From: Candidatus Neomicrothrix sp. UBA825
GTDB taxonomy: Bacteria; Actinomycetota; Acidimicrobiia; Acidimicrobiales; UBA8592
DNA length: 8,368 nucleotides
Assembly: GCA_002295705.1 (NCBI GenBank)
Contig: DBHP01000074.1
Coordinates: 1-8,368 of the forward strand
Direction: 5' to 3'
Shown: one piece after another, positions 5,621 through 8,368 of the stretch
How the letters are laid out: each line of letters opens with the position of its first letter
Numbering within the stretch: the stretch's first letter is position 1
The notes under the pieces: model-generated
What the model was told of the DNA's origin: nothing
Seen by the model: the letters and a program-made list of their open reading frames with translations, nothing else
Database searches by the model: none
Program-made: the position numbers and the translations under genes

Positions 5621-6571
5621 TTAGAGTGATACAACTTTTCCTCGAGCTTCCGTATCCTGCCACTTAAGGAATCTTCTCTCCATCATCCCAATGATTGCAT
5701 TGAACGCAAGGGCGAGGCCTGCAAGGATTGTGATTAATGCGATGGCATTGCTCATACCAAAGTTATTCGTTTCGGAAAGCAAACGCTGACCCAATCCTCG
5801 TTTTGAAACTATGAACTCTCCGAGGACAACGGCGAGTATCGAATAAATTGCAGATAGACGCAAGGCTCCAAATAGGGGGCCAAGAATGCCTGGAATAACC
5901 ACAAATCTGAATTTCTGAGCCTGCGTTGCCCCCATTGATGTTGCTACAACATCAAGGTCTGGATCAACACCACTTACAGCTGCCTGAACTGGTATTTGGA
6001 CGATAAAGAAAACAATTATTGTGGCCAACGCAACTTTTGAGGCTATGTCAACTCCGTACCAGAGGATGAGGATAGGAGCAAGCGCAATCTTTGGGACAGC
6101 ATTTGTGAAGATCAGGAAGGGAGCGAGCACTTTCGCTACTTTTCTGAAACTTCCAAGCAGTAATCCTACGATAAATCCCAAACCGGAACCGAGGACAAAA
6201 CCCAATAGGGCTTCTTGAAGTGTTACCCAGAAATCGGACCAGAATAGAGAATCATCCCATATGTCTAATAAGAACTCCCCTGCTTCGCTGGGTATTCCTT
6301 GAAATAGTGGGATAATTTCGGGAAAGAGTTCGAAGCCAAAGGGGCTCCAACCTTTAAAGATCCATCTGGTTTCCCAGGCCCAGATAATTAAGACTAGAAG
6401 TCCTATCCGCAGGAATTGAACCGGTAGATCCAAAGCTTTGAGTATCCGTTGCCATCTAGGCACATCCGTGATCACAGACATATCAAAGCGCTCTTGTTGA
6501 GCATTTGGTTCTTCTAGATTGCTTGTTTCGTTGTTGCTTCCGTCGGGTGAAGTTGTATCAGATGATTTCAT
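5621..6571 (-). CDS. ABC transporter permease, taurine/nitrate/sulfonate type
   Basis: This inner-membrane permease belongs to the SsuC/TauC/NrtB-like group. I place the start at the ATG at 6571 (316 residues) because GGAAGGAA lies 7 nt upstream. A longer frame opens at 6622, but that start has no comparable ribosome site and would deepen the overlap with the ATPase gene. With the chosen start the overlap is 14 nt, indicating translational coupling. The protein has an unusually hydrophilic N-terminal stretch of about 45 residues rich in S, T, N, E and D, then about six hydrophobic segments, the first near residues 53-66. The cytoplasmic EAA loop is visible as ATSMGATQAQKFRFVVIPG, the site that docks on the ATPase. 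The substrate cannot be inferred from the permease alone; the family imports taurine, alkanesulfonates, nitrate, aromatic sulfates or pyrimidine precursors. Confidence 0.9.
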   Translation of the reverse strand: MKSSDTTSPDGSNNETSNLEEPNAQQERFDMSVITDVPRWQRILKALDLPVQFLRIGLLVLIIWAWETRWIFKGWSPFGFELFPEIIPLFQGIPSEAGEFLLDIWDDSLFWSDFWVTLQEALLGFVLGSGLGFIVGLLLGSFRKVAKVLAPFLIFTNAVPKIALAPILILWYGVDIASKVALATIIVFFIVQIPVQAAVSGVDPDLDVVATSMGATQAQKFRFVVIPGILGPLFGALRLSAIYSILAVVLGEFIVSKRGLGQRLLSETNNFGMSNAIALITILAGLALAFNAIIGMMERRFLKWQDTEARGKVVSL

Positions 6572-7331
6572 CGCGAAGTTCCTTCCATATCCTATGTTCT
6601 GCATCTTTAAACTTTTCGTCAAATCGCAGTTCGTCTATCACTCGTGGTCTTGGTAGATCAATTAACGTGTCGCTTTTAATTCTGCCAGGTCGTGCTGTCA
6701 TTACAATGACGCGATCCGCTAGCAATACGGCTTCCTCCAAGTCATGGGTTACGAAGATCACTGAACTCTCGCCGGATCTTTCCCATAGGTTTATAAATTC
6801 CCCTTGAACTTTTATGCGAGTTTGAGCGTCAAGTGCTCCAAATGGTTCATCCATCAGCCATAGATCTGGTTCGATTGCTAATGTCCTTGCAATTGCGACT
6901 CGTTGACGCATTCCTTGTGAGAGTTGCGAGGGGTAAGAATTCTCAAATCCATCAAGGTGGAGTAGAGAAATAAGTTCATGGGCGCGCGCTCGTCTTGTCG
7001 CTTTATCGACTCCGTGGATTTGTAATCCCATTTCGATATTTTTTAACGCCGTTCTCCATGGGCTAAGTGCAGAGCGTGCAAGCATGTAGCCTACGTCTCG
7101 ACTTGGCCCATCTACTTCTTTTCCGTTTCGTTTAACTGATCCAGCTGTTGGTGGGATTAAACCTGACAGCATATTCAGCACTGTTGTTTTACCGCATCCA
7201 CTGGGTCCAACAATGGCCACGAATTGGCCTTTGGGTATTGCAATGTTGATGGTGTCCACTGCGAGGACCGGATTGTTGCCTTCACCACCGAATACCAATG
7301 AGACATTTTCTATGTCAACAGCATTAGTCAT
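6558..7331 (-). CDS. ABC transporter ATPase, taurine/nitrate/sulfonate type
   Basis: This 257-residue nucleotide-binding subunit would power the adjacent permease from the cytoplasmic face. Walker A is GPSGCGKT (42-49, Lys48), the signature is LSQGM (137-141, with Gln where LSGGM/LSGGQ is usual), and Walker B is LWLMDEP with Asp161-Glu162. The D-loop ALD is at 166-168, and the switch is THD with His196. The SPWRT stretch at 90-94 is characteristic of the SsuB/TauB/NrtD group. The position normally holding the Q-loop glutamine, seven residues before Trp92, is Ala85 (GYMLARSALSPW). All catalytic residues are kept, so it should be active. AGGA with about 10 nt spacing precedes the ATG at 7331. 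The gene lies 96 nt downstream of the binding-protein gene, with a strong hairpin between, and overlaps the permease start. Confidence 0.93.
   Translation of the reverse strand: MTNAVDIENVSLVFGGEGNNPVLAVDTINIAIPKGQFVAIVGPSGCGKTTVLNMLSGLIPPTAGSVKRNGKEVDGPSRDVGYMLARSALSPWRTALKNIEMGLQIHGVDKATRRARAHELISLLHLDGFENSYPSQLSQGMRQRVAIARTLAIEPDLWLMDEPFGALDAQTRIKVQGEFINLWERSGESSVIFVTHDLEEAVLLADRVIVMTARPGRIKSDTLIDLPRPRVIDELRFDEKFKDAEHRIWKELRDEII
6579..6586 (-). promoter_or_regulatory. Shine-Dalgarno that sets the permease start
   Basis: GGAAGGAA on the minus strand is followed by CTTCGCG and the ATG at 6571. It lies inside the end of the ATPase gene. It is the reason for choosing 6571 instead of the upstream ATGs at 6604 and 6622. 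Confidence 0.7.
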
Positions 7332-7370
7332 AATTTTAATTCCTGTATTGAATATCTTTTAAAAGGTTTT

Positions 7371-7400
7371 TCGGGGCCGGTGCTTTAGCACCGGCCCCGA
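7371..7400 (-). terminator. Perfect GC-rich hairpin between binding protein and ATPase genes
   Basis: A 13-bp uninterrupted stem (TCGGGGCCGGTGC paired with its complement) closes a 4-nt loop, TAAA on the transcribed minus strand. It lies 27 nt downstream of the binding-protein stop. In the minus-strand RNA it is followed by AAAAACC and then UUUU, not by an immediate U-run, so it is not a classical intrinsic terminator. It is more likely a partial terminator or a 3'-end stabiliser that keeps the binding-protein mRNA more abundant than the ATPase/permease mRNA, as known for several importer operons. The T-run on the plus strand lies before the stem, so it does not fit rightward termination either. 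Confidence 0.7.
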
Positions 7401-7416
7401 GTAGTTATCTAAGAAC

Positions 7417-7434
7417 CGACTACGAATTTAGTCG
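7417..7434 (-). other. Small inverted repeat over the binding-protein stop codon
   Basis: CGACTA and TAGTCG are perfect 6-bp arms with a 6-nt loop, and the TAA stop (7428-7430) lies at the loop-arm border. Together with the larger hairpin 16 nt away it forms a tandem stem-loop 3' end for the binding-protein message. It is modest in strength and could be incidental. Confidence 0.4.
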
Positions 7435-8368
7435 CAGCTTAGGTCCTGAGCTACTTCATCAGCAGCGAACAGTCGGTCGGTTTTGCCGACGTCAACAGAA
7501 ATTTGGCTGATCGTTTCGATCTGTCCAAATTGTATGTCTCCTGTAGTGCTGAATGCATTTTGGTACTTAGCTATAAGCGCCGGGATTAGCGGGTGGAGAG
7601 CTTCAGCTAGTCGTGTAGCTGCGATTTCTCCGGCTCGCTCTGCATTTGCAGGATCGGCTAGCCAATTTATAGCTTCTACAGTTCCTGACTTGTATGCACA
7701 AAGTTCAGCCTGCTTGGCTTCAAAGTTATCTACACCAGTCATGTAGACAAGGCCTGGCCAATCAAGTCCTGGAGGCCCTTCGCCTCGTTGGATCGAGAAT
7801 GGGTTAATGCCTGCTCCTGTATTTACAGCAACAACTTGGAATGGATCGAATGTTACGGTCCAATCAGTGTCGTTGGATTCAAGAGCTGGAAGTGGTTGTA
7901 TACCAACCGCCACATAGGTGAAGCAACTTTCATCAAGTCCAGCAGCGTTAATGAGAATTCTTGCGAGATCCTCGGCTGCAGCGTTTCGTGCAACAACACC
8001 AACGTTGGTGCAGTCAAGCTTCTGCATGGCTTCTTCCCAGTCCATATCTGCAGTTATGTCATTTGCTGCTGCATAATCAGCGTCAACAATGACATCAAAC
8101 AGGTTGTAGAGCAGTGTTTCCATAAATACAACTACTTCGAGCCCGTTGTTAAGCAATGGGAAGACGTTGTTGTAAATGTTTGCTGCAAAGTCAGCCTCGC
8201 CTGATGCAAGTGCTGCTGCTGTTTCAGGTCCACTACCGATCTGGACACACTCAAGTGTGAGGTTCCGAGCTTCGTATAGTCCTTCCTCGACTGCTATCCA
8301 CTGTGGTAGAGAAGCAATTGAAGGAGCACAAGTGGTACTCATTGTTGTTGGTGTATCTAGAGCGTTAA
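7428..8368 (-). CDS. ABC transporter substrate-binding protein, NMT1/SsuA-like, partial (N-terminus outside)
   Basis: This is the extracytoplasmic ligand-binding protein of the importer whose ATPase and permease follow. The frame has no stop up to the right edge. The ATG at 8342 has no ribosome site, and the codons before it (N-A-L-D-T-P-T-T) already read as the first core strand, so the true start and signal peptide or lipobox lie outside. At least 312 residues are visible. The early stretch IASLPQWIAVEEGLYEARNL is the hallmark of NMT1/THI5- and SsuA-type proteins ('...plwlAeekGlfe..gl'), followed by ALASGEADFA, another typical element. The visible part is strongly acidic (about 44 Asp/Glu against about 12 Lys/Arg by my count) and holds six cysteines, which could form disulfides outside the cytoplasm. 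The ligand is unknown; the family covers sulfonates, taurine, nitrate, aromatic acids and pyrimidines. Confidence 0.85.
   Translation of the reverse strand, partial: NALDTPTTMSTTCAPSIASLPQWIAVEEGLYEARNLTLECVQIGSGPETAAALASGEADFAANIYNNVFPLLNNGLEVVVFMETLLYNLFDVIVDADYAAANDITADMDWEEAMQKLDCTNVGVVARNAAAEDLARILINAAGLDESCFTYVAVGIQPLPALESNDTDWTVTFDPFQVVAVNTGAGINPFSIQRGEGPPGLDWPGLVYMTGVDNFEAKQAELCAYKSGTVEAINWLADPANAERAGEIAATRLAEALHPLIPALIAKYQNAFSTTGDIQFGQIETISQISVDVGKTDRLFAADEVAQDLSCD

Noticed and set aside
7356..7365. CTTTTAAAAG palindrome upstream of the ATPase gene as an operator.
   Set aside because: A low-complexity A/T palindrome with no matching copy elsewhere; expected by chance in this AT-rich gap.
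7788..8204. 138-codon plus-strand open frame opposite the binding-protein gene.
   Set aside because: The translation is Cys- and Val-rich with no family resemblance, no ribosome site was seen, and it is antisense to a clearly conserved gene.
1..8368. Mobile element, phage, toxin-antitoxin or CRISPR content.
   Set aside because: No transposase, integrase, terminal repeats, tRNA, repeat-spacer array or small toxin-like gene pair was found on either strand.

Overview
This 8.4 kb window looks like bacterial chromosome from an accessory catabolic and transport neighbourhood. No rRNA, tRNA, CRISPR array, insertion sequence or phage gene was seen. Genes are packed with gaps of 3 to 140 nt, and base composition looks moderate with mixed codon use. 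The mix of an acyl-CoA ligase with an NTF2-like partner, a cytoplasmic-type sulfatase, a CHK/APH-like kinase, two TetR regulators and a taurine/nitrate-type ABC importer, plus a very acidic extracytoplasmic binding protein and possible leaderless TANNNT promoters, fits a free-living, possibly marine actinobacterium (Acidimicrobiia-like). This placement is an inference; marine Chloroflexi or proteobacteria cannot be excluded.

Layout. Left unit (minus strand): an AMP-forming acyl-CoA synthetase (1640-114), then an NTF2/SnoaL-like gene whose start lies at 101 and which runs off the left edge. The two are 12 nt apart with a strong Shine-Dalgarno. A 140-nt divergent promoter region (1641-1780) separates this unit from a plus-strand pair: a sulfatase/phosphonate-monoester-hydrolase-type alkaline phosphatase superfamily enzyme (1781-3262) and, 3 nt later, a small-molecule kinase with a GTG start (3266-4330). 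This pair converges, with a 15-nt gap, on a long minus-strand unit. In transcription order that unit is an ABC substrate-binding protein (open at the right edge, ending 7428), a 96-nt gap with a perfect GC-rich hairpin, ABC ATPase (7331-6558), ABC permease (start best placed at 6571, ending 5621), a TetR regulator (5589-4987) and a second, related TetR regulator (4945-4346).

Working together (inference). The importer brings in a small organic molecule. The sulfatase lacks a signal peptide, so it would act on an imported sulfate or phosphonate ester. The neighbouring kinase could phosphorylate the released alcohol, and the CoA ligase could activate a carboxylic acid product. Two TetR paralogues, one with an inverted repeat next to its start codon, are the likely local regulators. 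The co-orientation of importer and TetR genes is seen directly; the link between importer and enzymes rests only on proximity.
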